NCBI GenBank assembly: GCA_948099385.1
Contig: CANUEZ040000001.1
Location: forward strand, 1,562,501-1,626,500
Source: Fasciola hepatica
Lineage: Eukaryota > Platyhelminthes > Trematoda > Plagiorchiida > Fasciolidae
DNA: 64,000 nt
Reading direction: 5' to 3'
A program made the position numbers and the translations under genes. The notes beneath the pieces are model-generated. The model did not search any database. It saw nothing but the letters and a program-made list of their open reading frames with translations, and was not told the DNA's origin. Every line of letters starts with the position of its first letter. Position 1 is the stretch's first letter. Of this stretch, positions 53,701-61,479 are shown piece by piece.

Positions 53701-56700
53701 TGTTGCGTCGTTGGTGGTTTGAGTGTTCTATATCCGCTGGATAAAGCCGCCAGTTTTGTTTGTTCATTCATTAATCTCAGTTACCAGACCGGAACAAAGT
53801 CAGCCATTCTGCTAAGCAGACGGCTCTCCGGTCTGCCAATATACTTGGATGAGCACCCTTACCTGAACCGATAAATTCAGCTATCACATGGAAAGGCAAT
53901 GCTGCCTTGATGTAAGTAGTATGTCGTTGTATCTAGGTTACAAGAAAAGAAATTTTCCCGGGAGCTCACAACCAATTTTTCGGTTGCTGCCTGCTCGTCG
54001 GGTATGCGTACCTACTGCTTTCCTGCCCAATCATCCCCATGCTTGCGTACTTTATAGTGTGTTTTAGTACTCCAGTATCACTTGAACCAGGCACGCACAG
54101 AGAAGTAGTCCGTTTTCTTTTCCTGGCGGTATTTGCATCTCGGAGATCAAATGCATAATTATGTCTTCGCTCACGTAATGAATACGAATAATCCCACAAT
54201 GAGGACGCCGATTGGATAGTCTTGTAATACCCTCACCTTTCTAAGGCAACTGTAAGATAGTAGCCAGTTTCGAGAGGGCTTTGATTTTGTATATATTTTC
54301 AAGTAAGTGTGGATGTTTCGATATGATAGATTTTGATATCCATTGGCCTGAAGCATACTGAACACTAAAGTGCACTCTTCTTCATGCGTGTCAAGTGTAC
54401 GTTTTTAGTGTTTTGTAGAGCGTGGTCTGCAAAAGTTCTAGTTCTTACTTGACAAAGGTTAAGTTGTTGATGTGTGGATGCTTTCTCATTGATCCATCAT
54501 TTAGTTCAGTAATTTGAATTTCCAGAATGGCAACGTTATTGTTTTCTAACCCAAGTTTGACTGACTGAATTTTGGAGTACAGTGTGTTGTATTGATAAAG
54601 CACTTTTTTACTCTCGTTGTGGTAGTTCAGAATGACCACAGCGTCCTCCACACCGTGTCCGTAAGTTGTGGCTTGTGATATGCTTATTTCTATTTTTGCC
54701 TTAACTCATCCGTCAGAATAGGTCTCATGGGATTGCCGAAGGTGACCCCGTCAGTCTGTCAATTTTATATCCGAGGTGCATATTAGTAATAGTTGTGACA
54801 GCGCACTATTCGGTAATATGATATTCAGATTTCTCCAAATGAGTATTCGGTAGATTGTCTCAGTGATTTCATAGAGCGGATACTTTTTGAAGGGTGTTTC
54901 AACATCCATTTTGTGTAACTACTTACCCGGAATGTTCAAATTCCTTCGTCACTTCACATGGCTGACAATGGTTTTTCACGATTTGTTTTCCGATAAATCT
55001 GCTTACCGGTTTTCGAAGTTATTGGAGCCACGTCGCCAGTTTGCGGTGTAGGGAGAGGGTAATACACGATGCTCATCGTATTGGTATGATTTCGCTGTGC
55101 ACTTTTGTCAGGCGTTACGTTTTCAAAGTCTGAGATCCTGTTCGAATTGTATTCTTGCTCGTTGTTGGTTGTTGATTTTATTTCCCACTGCACTGGAATT
55201 GCCCATAGGGAGATTCAGTTTGTCGTCCTAAATGATCCAAACCTATCAACTCCGATTAGAACCATCCACGTCATCCTTTTCCCTTAGTTGGAGAACGAAG
55301 AGTTGGTTGAAAGAGAGATTCAAGTCCGGCCTTCTAGTTCATTCGAGCAGTTCGCTTCGGAGGAACTCAGTAGCTGATATCACAAGATGAGGCCTCTACT
55401 TGAAGTTGATTCGGTTAGTATTACGACAGATTGTTAACCTGTTTTTGGATTTCCATGGAATGACAATACTGTGATGACGGAGATAAATGACTTTTTGTTG
55501 CTTCATTTGCAAGCACGCTTTTGAAGCATGTTATCGGTACAGCGTTTCAGACACTGAATCCGAAAAAACCAAGCGAGTAGACCATTAATTAGCTTTCGAT
55601 AACACAAGTCAAGTCAAGTAAATGTTTCATGCACTCTGATAGGTGAATGCTCAGCTTTCACGGCGCGAAGTTGCTTAGGGTTAGTGTTACCATTTTACGA
55701 GTGACGGTTGGCCAACTGTCTTAGGTTCTTGAGACAGGGTGGATTTCATCGGCGCATAGATACGTAGAATATGTCACGTGGTAAGCATTCATCGATCTAC
55801 ATCGTCGCGAAAACAACATTTTTATATGTCGTGTGTCTATTTTGCACTTCACTCCCACTATTTTGTTCAACTTCTTGATCAGTTCAGGAGACAGGTGACG
55901 TTTTATTAACTTAAAATACACTTTTTCCAGTTGCATGTGAGCACCAGAATCATAAGCGTTTGCTCCATAACGTGAAATGGATGAGTAATGTGCGACATTG
56001 TTATCCATTCCGTAAACCCTGGTTGGTCTTCAATTCTTAGCAAATGTTTCTTTAATGAAGACCATGGCTTTTTTGGGTCATTGCTTTTTGTTGGGTTTTG
56101 CATGTTAACGGTTTATTCAACCAATACGAGATCCACCCCTGTGCTGCTTTTTATCTCATCATCTGTGTTGATTAGCTGACTACTTAGTAGCATTTAAGTA
56201 GGCAGTTGTGCATGTTAGTATTTTCGGGAGGAAAAACAATCCAGTTTACTCTGACGAGGGAAACCAAATTCTTATGCATGCTAAATGACGGTAGACTAGT
56301 TTTACTATAGGGAATCCTTTATCCCCACGGCGAATATTTCTGTGATTTGAAACTTCGTTATTTTCCCGATGCATACCAACCGGAGTAAAATAGGAGATCA
56401 TAAAGTGAATTAGGAACTCGGAGGTTCAGTGTGTACTCAGTTGTACAAATTCCCACCGTTTTAGTAAAGGGATACTTTAATTCAATTTCCGGCTTCCGAG
56501 GTGCATTCGCTTAAATTAGCCCACCTAAGTTCCATCCTCTGATCTTTCCATTTCTTTCTAGCTGGCTACTTGGCCCATTTTGTACATACCACTGATTGTC
56601 AAATCATAATGCATCTTTCTTCATTTGCTGGAGAAATCTCTCATCTTGTGAAAATTGTCGGTAGAAGAGCTCAGTAAATCACTGAGTGACCGATTAAGTC

Positions 56701-57446
56701 TAACACTCGCTTATCCGAATCGGCTTCCATTCGTCTTAGTGCAGACGGATGATATGTGAGTTTTCCATGTAGCACTAGTTTAATGAGATAAATAAATCTG
56801 GAGTCGCTGGAAGAAATGGTATTGGTCGCATCCCTGTCACTGTCAACTGGTAATAGTGTTTTGGGCAATGAACGTCTCATTATCTGATAAGACCTGTTTT
56901 AAAGTCATCCTTATCAGCTGAATTCGCATCTCCAATGAGGAAAGATGATCTGAGTAGGACAGGTCTTAAGTGATAAGCTTTCCGTTATAAGCACTTGCTC
57001 TCCCCCTTCTGAATTTGATGTACCAAATGGAGCACAATGTGTTACGTAGTTCGGCAAGACAAATAGCTGACTTTTCATTATATTCCACGATTGAGTCATA
57101 TGTTTTCATTTGTATTAACTGACAATTTCGTTTGAAATCTCGTGTCTGACCTCTTGAATTATGCTTTTTTTATACCCCGCAGAAAAGCATCGGCATATAT
57201 GCATTCCTACCGTTCTTGGTCATTCTTCTCGGTGTGATTCCCTTCCTGTACTTCTTCCTACCCGAGACCAAGGGCCGCAGTTCAGCGGAAGTTGAAGGGG
57301 AACTATCGCGTCCGGTAATTCGTGGTCGACCCAAAAGTCAGAACAGAGAACTGGGTAATGTGTCCGGTTCGACTGCAGGTTTGCAACCCTGTAAGTTGTT
57401 TTTTCCTCCTAACTTGTTGTTTTATAATTTTGTTTGGGTTGTTTAG
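20609..57446 (+). CDS. Facilitative sugar transporter, SLC2A/GLUT family (9 exons)
   Basis: An MFS sugar uniporter of the plasma membrane, predicted to move glucose or another hexose down its gradient. Joined exons: 20609-20707, 20747-20904, 20941-21236, 21282-21389, 21441-21526, 21574-21672, 23301-23595, 29592-29719 and 57183-57446. They give 510 residues, normal for the family, and all phases agree. Motifs: QFGYHTG near 19-25 (first membrane segment), GRR 85-87, PESPR 202-206, QQLCGIN 275-281, DRVGRR 324-329, PGSIPWF 380-386 (Trp385), NW 408-409 and PETKGR 450-455. These are the GLUT/sugar-porter signatures, spaced as for twelve membrane segments. The residues at the place of the QLS motif of mammalian class I GLUTs read QMG (272-274), so the substrate cannot be taken from sequence. 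Five introns of 36-51 bases are followed by introns of 1628, 5996 and 27463 bases. The N terminus and C terminus are the least certain parts. Confidence 0.92.
20747..20904 (+). CDS. Transporter exon 2
   Basis: Residues 34-85 plus two bases of Arg86; holds the exofacial loop and second membrane segment with its Gly-rich run (GGLVGGLVGGY). Donor GTAAGT; intron 2 is 36 bases. Confidence 0.9.
20941..21236 (+). CDS. Transporter exon 3
   Basis: Completes the GRR motif (residues 85-87), then residues to 184 plus one base. Covers membrane segments 3-5, with IVGRVLVGFACG and the APPEIRGAAG loop typical of sugar porters. Donor GTAATT; intron 3 is 45 bases. Confidence 0.92.
21282..21389 (+). CDS. Transporter exon 4
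   Basis: Residues 185-220 plus one base; the sixth membrane segment and the family signature PESPRYL (202-208). Donor GTTTGA; intron 4 is 51 bases. Confidence 0.92.
21441..21526 (+). CDS. Transporter exon 5
   Basis: Residues 221-249, the cytoplasmic loop between the sixth and seventh segments, highly charged (RKPDEIKAELNEMHEE). Donor GTGGGT; intron 5 is 47 bases. Confidence 0.9.
21574..21672 (+). CDS. Transporter exon 6
   Basis: Residues 250-282, from the loop into the seventh membrane segment with QQLCGIN (275-281). The 33 codons end in phase 0; donor GTAAAT. Confidence 0.92.
21673..23300 (+). other. Transporter intron 6
   Basis: 1628 bases bounded by GTAAAT and CGACAG. No coding content. 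On the minus strand, 22187 down to 22155 has a CTGATGA box followed by a short AGAC/GTCT hairpin that resembles part of a hammerhead ribozyme, but the GAAA box is missing. Confidence 0.75.
23301..23595 (+). CDS. Transporter exon 7 (ends at a GC donor)
   Basis: Residues 283-380 plus one base: LLYYSAELF, then DRVGRR (324-329), ending FGIGP. The start at 23301 rather than upstream makes GIN-G-LLYYS the same length as GIN-A-VFYYS of GLUT1. The next bases are GCAAGT, so intron 7 uses a GC-AG splice pair. Reading on past the exon, the frame soon stops. Confidence 0.92.
24498..24764 (+). pseudogene. Unrecognised short ORF, possible LINE relic
   Basis: 88 codons inside intron 7 on the gene's strand. 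Hydrophilic, with NRKVWNVLKQLCGIS at 26-40, loosely like the linker between endonuclease and reverse transcriptase of some LINEs. There are no flanking motifs to confirm this and no splice sites that would make it a transporter exon. Confidence 0.2.
26550..28340 (+). mobile_element. Penelope-like element with RT and GIY-YIG, decayed
   Basis: In the transporter's intron 7, same strand. The RT core is open at 26934-27338 with SLDVSSLFTDVPL, then GIAMGSALGPLLADIF, then the catalytic YVDD in RYVDDVCLI. After a frame change near 27335 the thumb region continues (FLEVLLRRTANG, then NIYRKPT, with a stop after it), then 27464-27667. The GIY-YIG domain (SCSCGARYVGRTTRRLSD) is near 27880-27940, and a C-terminal end with IQLPWPK near 28220. 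PLE RTs are related to telomerase; this copy has at least three stops or frameshifts and is not functional. No inverted arms like those at 9947 were seen around it. Confidence 0.85.
26934..27338 (+). pseudogene. PLE reverse transcriptase core fragment
   Basis: 134 open codons with three RT motifs in the correct order: LDVSSLFTDVP (first catalytic Asp), MGSALGPLLADIF and RYVDDV (catalytic pair). The LDVxSLFTxVPL wording separates PLEs from LINE and LTR reverse transcriptases. The frame is broken at its end. Confidence 0.85.
28341..29591 (+). other. End of intron 7 without recognised genes
   Basis: No supported coding region. Several 60-95 codon open stretches on both strands near 29028-29485 overlap each other and lack known motifs. 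Confidence 0.4.
29592..29719 (+). CDS. Transporter exon 8
   Basis: Completes Gly381 and codes to residue 423: SIPWFIVAEMF (Trp385 at the place of GLUT1 Trp388), then NW (408-409) and GLIFLELV. Ends in phase 0 with donor GTAAGT. The acceptor is TTATACAG. Confidence 0.93.
29720..32079. other. Intron 8, first part without recognised elements
   Basis: AT-rich with no coding content. One side of a dispersed repeat pair lies at 31714-31855. Confidence 0.4.
31714..31855 (+). repeat. Dispersed repeat, copy 1
   Basis: About 140 bases resembling 53908-54060 in the same orientation, sharing TAAGTAGT, CCCGGGAGC/CTCGGAAGC, CGGTTGTTGC-like and CCTGCCCA/CCCGCCCA words. Identity is roughly 70 percent by eye. 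Confidence 0.55.
32080..35400 (-). mobile_element. RTE-like LINE, nearly full length, decayed
   Basis: Same family as the element at 61480-64000, in opposite orientation. On the minus strand: 5' part matching 62000-62130 down to about 35220; endonuclease pieces (34648-34878, VISAYAS...DEFYDELTTL); the segment MQRLCDPEVRTSYERKLAHE (34148-34411); RT N-terminal part with EVEVESCIRSLKRGKAADPDG (33672-33872); LDLKGVFDS (33255-33449); a region where the usual YADD reads HADD (about 33095-33110); and the C-terminal part with LKHLWRLPDISL and the HWLEHVLRM motif down to about 32500. About 3.3 kb in all, with many stops and frameshifts. Its endonuclease-RT junction is in frame, unlike that of the other copy. 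Confidence 0.85.
35401..36038. other. Intron 8, no recognised element
   Basis: Short overlapping open stretches on the minus strand at 35551-35903 lack known motifs. Nothing else was seen. Confidence 0.4.
36039..36238 (+). repeat. Left arm of second PLE inverted repeat
   Basis: Pairs with 36500-36688. It includes a degenerate GTCAGTCAGTCGGTTGATTGG tract that has its complement in the right arm. Confidence 0.8.
36500..36688 (-). repeat. Right arm of second PLE inverted repeat
   Basis: Reverse complement of 36039-36238 with scattered mismatches and small gaps. Confidence 0.8.
36689..37989. other. Intron 8, no recognised element
   Basis: AT-rich sequence with no coding potential or clear repeat. 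Confidence 0.4.
37990..38130 (+). repeat. Dispersed repeat, forward copy
   Basis: The stretch containing GGTTACCCACGGTAACCGAC and the following TTATTAACATTATAA resembles the reverse complement of about 41290-41400. The shared GGTTACCC/GGTAACC core is itself palindromic. Confidence 0.6.
38410..40150 (-). mobile_element. CR1-like LINE, decayed
   Basis: On the minus strand: linker with APKRLFANLRWGTK (39931-40143); RT N-terminal piece (39746-39982) with TDKINQSPEPDCVHPLLV and LLSASLSTG; RT fragment (39512-39721) with HRPVSVTRAIGKVIERLL then NNQLLREQHGFWKNRLC, the characteristic YRPxSLT...HGFRKxRSC region of CR1/Jockey-type RTs. The palm motif and C terminus continue in broken frames toward 38410 (RSRLHAGSSAFIKEAVVN near 38580-38640). 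The endonuclease is absent, so the copy is 5' truncated. Non-functional. Confidence 0.75.
40151..41289. other. Intron 8, no recognised element
   Basis: No coding potential. A possible further extent of the next repeat reaches back to about 41142. Confidence 0.35.
41290..41400 (-). repeat. Dispersed repeat, inverted copy
   Basis: The reverse complement of 37990-38130 in diverged form; the best preserved part is GGATTACCCACGGTAACCGA read on the minus strand. Confidence 0.55.
41401..42948. other. Intron 8, no recognised element
   Basis: AT-rich, no supported coding region or repeat. Confidence 0.35.
42949..43106 (-). mobile_element. tRNA-derived short repeat (SINE-like), copy A
   Basis: 158 bases on the minus strand. 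The head contains a tRNA-like sequence (42999-43075). The body after it (GTTTGGATGC, ACAAGTGGG, CATTTTGTATAA) and the leader before it (TTGTGTTATTCTCATCC) both recur in copy B at 43328-43484, so tRNA-like part, leader and body form one dispersed unit. No LINE-like tail was identified. Confidence 0.7.
42999..43075 (-). pseudogene. tRNA-like sequence (Thr-type anticodon loop) in copy A
   Basis: Perfect 7 base acceptor pairing GCCGTAA/TTACGGC, an A-box-like CAACTGGTAGAGC, an anticodon arm TCTGC-CTGGTAA-GCGGA (loop anticodon GGT) and a B-box-like GGTTTGATTCT. It is 77 bases, about five longer than a standard tRNA before the D arm, and the T stem has a mismatch, so it is more likely an RNA polymerase III promoter of a short repeat than a working tRNA gene. 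Confidence 0.6.
43328..43484 (+). mobile_element. tRNA-derived short repeat (SINE-like), copy B
   Basis: Plus-strand homologue of copy A, 222 bases away in opposite orientation. It shares leader (CTTGTGTTATTCATCC), tRNA-like region (43362-43436, with CAGTAGAGCA and GGTCTGATTCC) and body (GTTTGGATGC, ACAAGTGGA). The acceptor pairing is lost, but its T stem (GCCGG/CCGGT) is better paired than in copy A. Confidence 0.65.
43485..47509. other. Intron 8, no recognised element except a microsatellite
   Basis: Open stretches of 60-100 codons (for example 44155-44409 and 47168-47470) carry no known motifs. A GT-rich microsatellite lies at 45637-45670. Confidence 0.4.
45637..45670. repeat. (GT)n microsatellite
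   Basis: About 16 GT units interrupted once by GA. Confidence 0.95.
47510..48550 (+). mobile_element. RTE-like LINE fragment with internal deletion
   Basis: The start (about 47525-47600) resembles the 5' leader of the element at 61480 (CTGACAGGTCAA then AGGTCAGACG/GAGACCAGACTT), while 47973-48200 codes for the RT C-terminal region: FANLSLLWRRLDSLLSVKAR then YTTTVRFIVSYGSEM, the xLWRRxDIxLSxKxRVY region also seen in the 32080-35400 copy. Everything between, including the endonuclease and RT catalytic core, is missing or unrecognisable. Decayed frames continue to about 48550. Confidence 0.65.
48551..50199. other. Intron 8, no recognised gene
   Basis: A 126 codon open stretch at 49046-49426 is rich in aromatic residues and resembles no family known to me. 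A diverged copy of the PLE arm terminus lies at 49725-49800. Confidence 0.4.
49725..49800 (+). repeat. Diverged copy of the PLE arm terminus
   Basis: TGAACAAGCTCATTTTCAGT then CACGCCATTGTATCA follow the outer end of the arm at 9960-10020. Confidence 0.65.
50200..52530 (-). mobile_element. Divergent RTE-like LINE, decayed
   Basis: On the minus strand: endonuclease end (52138-52401) with DHRLFLASTNFRRSS and VDHIALGY and the SDHGLF box; linker (51623-51958) with DREAWWRQRASEFEHEA and MFRFIRITG; RT start (51397-51717) with LETEIRKVIHALRCQKAPDSD; and about 51370-51240 with ECIDQIFTPR, equal to the GCIDQIFTLR of the element at 61480. Frames decay further toward 50200. It belongs to the same broad group but is clearly more diverged than the other copies. 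Confidence 0.72.
52531..54439. other. Intron 8, no recognised gene
   Basis: Overlapping short open stretches at 52858-53504 and 53590-53874 lack known motifs. The second copy of a dispersed repeat lies at 53908-54060. Confidence 0.4.
53908..54060 (+). repeat. Dispersed repeat, copy 2
   Basis: Diverged match to 31714-31855 in the same orientation. Confidence 0.55.
54440..56110 (-). mobile_element. Possible PLE N-terminal remnant
   Basis: On the minus strand, 54445-54651 contains EDAVVILNYHNESKKVL followed by LYSKIQS and a Lys/Glu-rich stretch, similar in layout to the ADKGxxVVVxxxxDYxxK region that precedes the reverse transcriptase core in PLEs. Upstream pieces (55721-56103, with PWSSLKKHLLRIEDQPG and LEKVYFKLIKRHLSPELIKKL) are basic and helical-looking, as PLE N termini are. 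The RT core itself is not found. Alternative: unrelated decayed sequence. Confidence 0.4.
56111..57182. other. Intron 8, last part, no recognised element
   Basis: AT-rich. Ends in a polypyrimidine tract and CCGCAG, the acceptor of exon 9. Confidence 0.45.
57183..57446 (+). CDS. Transporter exon 9 (C terminus, end uncertain)
   Basis: Residues 424-510: KSIGIYAF, the last membrane segments and PETKGR (450-455), then a hydrophilic tail. A good donor, GTAAGT, follows 57390 (phase 1). If it is used, the last 18 residues given here (CKLFFPPN... to the TAG at 57444) are intronic and another terminal exon lies downstream; none was identified. If not, the protein ends at 57446 with a hydrophobic tail. 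Confidence 0.85.
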   Translation, partial: KSIGIYAFLPFLVILLGVIPFLYFFLPETKGRSSAEVEGELSRPVIRGRPKSQNRELGNVSGSTAGLQPCKLFFPPNLLFYNFVWVV

Positions 57447-60400
57447 GAGACAAATCTATTACCCAATCAAGGGATCCAGTTTTTCAGAGAACAACTGTTT
57501 ATCATAGTTTTAGAAAGTCAGCACGTGGGGCTCCTGGGTTGAAAGTTTGGCATACTGTGTAATCCAAGGCCTAGATTAACGTTCCTGAAATCTAGATTTC
57601 TTTGAAAACTTTCTAGTCTTCCCTCGTAGTTGTGTGCGTGCTTGAAACACTTCATCAGGGTGAACGCGTTTATTGAGTTTTGTGAGAACTGCTAGTAATC
57701 ATTTGGGTCACACTATGCATTCATTAGAGGATGTTTGGCATGCTTCGATTCTGATACGTTTATCTCTGACAAGATAGTCTAACGAGCCAAGAATAAATGC
57801 ATCCAACCTTTTGCAATAGCAAACGTTGTCACTTCAGAGCCCGAGTTTCACCAGACCCATCATCTTTGAAGGTAGTCGGTTTTAAACGAGTTAAGTGATC
57901 CACTGATGTGGAGGGGAGGAAAGAATAAGTTTGAACCTTAAAATCGACTGTATTTAAATGCGCAGGCATTGTACCTCCGAAGTGTGGGAAGACTTATAGA
58001 TGACGTTACGTGTCTGTTAGTATTACACTACTCCGACCAGTCGCATCACGCGGACTTGTCTCGTACTTGCCATTACAGTTCATCGGTGTAATATAGCCTC
58101 CTTGATAGAATGCTAATTACTCTGTCCACGATAAATCTAAAAGTGAAATGGCATTCAATTTCGTATCGGTATGTGAATATTCTGGATAATATAGTTGAGT
58201 GCTCATGTGTACTGCTTTACTTGGTGTTTAACTGATTTCCAGTGGTTGAATGAGTCGTAGAACATGAATCTGAAACCCAAAATCATATAGGGCCAGTCGG
58301 ATATCTACATGTACTCCAAGGGTGATCATCACAAACATAAATAACTTATTTCAACTTTTTGGGGCAGTCCACTTAAGAGATTGTGAATGGACATCAAATC
58401 GTTAGAATGTGCGCAGGAGAACGTACGCCGAGTGATACGCGTGAGATGGAAAGCCAAAGGTCACTCGTATAATACGAATGAGAAATTACACAAAGGATTT
58501 CGTGTGAAAGCAAAGCGCTCACCCAGGCAAATGCGTCGAGTGATGGGATCATACATAGGGCACTGTATGAATAACACCTAGAGGAAGAAGTCAACACAGA
58601 ATAGGGTAGACTGATTATTCGAATTGGAATGTCAGGGTCGTGAGTCTCTAGATTGACCCGAGTGGAAAACCAACACAGCGTAAAAGCACACACATGAACA
58701 AGCGGTAGACAAAGGAAGGCTAAACACTATAGAAAGAGAAACGGACGAGCAGAAGATCGAGATGTGATCGGAAAAAGGAAGTAACACGCTGAATAAATTT
58801 TGGAAAATGTGAGACACGAAGGTTCCGCGTGGGAATTTCATAAACAGATTGATTCAATGCTTCAGTTGGTATTCAACAAAATAAGCATTGAAATACATCG
58901 CACTAGATGGAGTGAATCGTGAAAAACATTGAAATTCACGAAACTTCGGAGAGGGATACATTATCTCGAGAATAACAAGGAACCGGTCTTCAAGAGTTTT
59001 ACAAATAATTGTTTGGAAAATAACTATCACCTGCTCCGGTTTTAAAATTGTATTTCATAACTTCAGTCACTATATGCTGACGTTGGACATATCACCTCGC
59101 TGCCTTATCGAAAAAGCCATCAGTTTGCTTCAGTCATACCATAACCTGAGTATCGTGAAAACGACTGGAAGATCTTTGCATATGTTCATTACACCTGCAC
59201 TGAAAAAACCCAATAAATTCTAACTTTATGGCAAAATAGATGGACTGAAATAATTGATAAAAAGAGAAGCGAATTGAGCTACCAGTTATCATAGTTGTGA
59301 GACAAGATGTACTGGCATTTTTGCCGATTTTGCTGACACTTGTGAACTCTGAGTTATTTATGAAGTAGATACTCCGGTGAGCGAACCGTTGGTAGACAAC
59401 TGGGCTAGTCTGGCAATAGTCTGTGAGTCATAACCATGCAGCTTTTGATTAAGTCCAAATGGGGACTAGGTTGTTGTCTACCGATGAAAACTATCAACAC
59501 GGACGATTCAGGTATACCGAACTTTAATAGTCTGAATTGCTGGGCTGAATTCTCTCACTGCATGACGAACTCATGTACGCTAGAAAATGTCATATCCGCG
59601 TACGACAACTATCAGGAGATACTAAGGAAAAACGGATTTTCTCTCCTATATGACTTAGGTAAAGTTGTTAATTAGCGCACCAGTTTTCATGTCTACCCAA
59701 TAAAGTTTCGACACAGAGATAGTATTTGTAAATTATGCGTTTTTAATCTATCACTGGAACTGTATTGGCTATCCGGACGATGTTACCAACAATGAACTTT
59801 TTTGCCATTTGTGTTTTCTCTATAATAATTTTCACCTCAACTGGGCTTCAGTGCCGTTTCCTATCATGTTTCATTGTGTTTCAGATATTTCACCTCTTGT
59901 GATAGAATCAATAACTCGACAACACACATCATGTGTGAAACTCAATTCAAATCACCATTGATCATGCACTGAGTTTGACGGTTCTGGTTGCTGTCTAGGA
60001 GTGGAAATCTCAGTCGGTAATCAGAAATCGTAATAGTTCAAAAAATGTAACAAAAGGCCTTTAATTAGTAGTGTCAAGTCAGTGAGGGCTGTGTTAGAGT
60101 ATACGGGGCGACTGCTCACAATGTCTATGTTAACCAATGTATTTAACCGCGGATTCGATCTCTCCCAGGAAGCACAACACGCCCTACGTGGCCGAGTCTA
60201 AAATCAGGGTTTTTTCTCGCCTTTTTTCATGTACTGAATTGGCCAGTCTTGATTATTTTCTAACTACCACGTACCTCGGAGAACACAGCACAATAAAAAT
60301 GTTTTTTTGCGGAAAATGCGCAACACGTGTGATCTTTAGTGTATCGGGTGGCCAATACTTTGCACCTGACCTCAGCGCTATGGATGTGATGTTCTGACAA

Positions 60401-61479
60401 GATTTGACCGGTGCTATAAAACATCTGTGTGCGAAAACACAATATCCGTCAGGACTTCACTTGGGATAGCCACATTTACAAAGGGAATAGAAAACATGCA
60501 AAACATAAGCAACGTACGTTCAGCATTTGGTAGATAAACGCATGGCTCGTCGACGCCACATAAGGGCAGTTGTCAGTCTCCTCGGTGGTGGTAATCAAAA
60601 CTTTGAGTCGAGTAATTATCGCTGAGAAATTTGAAGTCATATACACCACAGTGCGTTGATTTCTTATCGTTTGTTGCGGATAATACCGTTATTGTTCAGT
60701 TTTGAAGTCAACGCCTCTGTATCACGAGCTCGAAGTCAATAATTTCCCAGGGTAATTTGACTGGATTGGTAAATTTGTGTCCCGGATTCGATAGTCAGAG
60801 GGAAATCACGCGTGCAAAGATGAACGTGCATGCTGTGCCAGCGGACGGTAGGCGCAAGTACAAGCGAGAGAGTGAAACTTAAACACGGATGCGAGTGCAT
60901 GAGTCACAGAGTACCCAAGCAAAAACGCAACTCGAGCTTACAGTTGGATTAAGCCCACGCAAGGTCGTTTTATACGTGGTGCCATCTGATTGGTCAGTGC
61001 TGCATGGCTATCGTCATTATGTACGTATATATGCATGTGTGGGACTGTGGGTGTGTGCCTATGAGTGCAGTTCATTCGGATCACGTTCGCGCAGCGTGCG
61101 TGTACATGCGAGAATATCTGTCTTAGAGCGTTTGTTCAAGCTGACAACGCGTAGCAATACCTGAATCGAACTGGGTATCAATAAATAAACATTTCTACCA
61201 GACTTATAAGGTCTGCCATCTAATCCTTCTACAACAAGATATTTAAAGAATGTAGTATGCCAGATCATTTCCTGAACAGATATTGTCATCTCAAATCAAG
61301 TGAGACGCCGACAAATCCCTAACAGCTGAACATGCTTGAGGGAAACGGACACCATTTGCTCTCACTTGTGCTTGCCCACTGGCATAATAACACCGGAAGA
61401 ATGAAGCCTGTTATCCGATAAGTGGGCTTTGCACCGCGGAATTTAACAGAGGTCTGAGTCATTGTGGCCAACCATCACG
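57447..61479. other. Downstream of the transporter, no recognised gene
   Basis: AT-rich. An AATAAA at 57792-57797 could serve the transporter if it ends at 57446. A CTGATGA-type box lies on minus at 57658-57652. From 60830 to 61230 the base composition changes to GC-rich alternating GCGTGCG/TGTG words ending in AATAAATAAA, resembling an LTR, but no second copy or element body is beside it. Short open stretches (58387-58693, 59436-59675, 60137-60397) have no known motifs. Confidence 0.4.
57792..57797 (+). terminator. Candidate polyadenylation signal
   Basis: AATAAA 346 bases after the possible transporter stop at 57446. Not specific on its own in AT-rich DNA. Confidence 0.25.

Larger units (their letters stand above)
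29720..57182 (+). other. Transporter intron 8, 27.5 kb, filled with mobile elements
   Basis: The joint GLIFLELV|KSIGIYAF has the same length as GMCFQYVEQLCGPYVF of GLUT1, so no exon is missing here and the intron really is this long. Contents in order: RTE-like LINE (32080-35400, minus), PLE palindrome (36039-36688), CR1-like LINE (38410-40150, minus), dispersed repeats, two tRNA-derived short repeats (42949-43484), RTE-like fragments (47510-48550 plus; 50200-52530 minus) and a possible PLE (54440-56110, minus). Confidence 0.85.
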
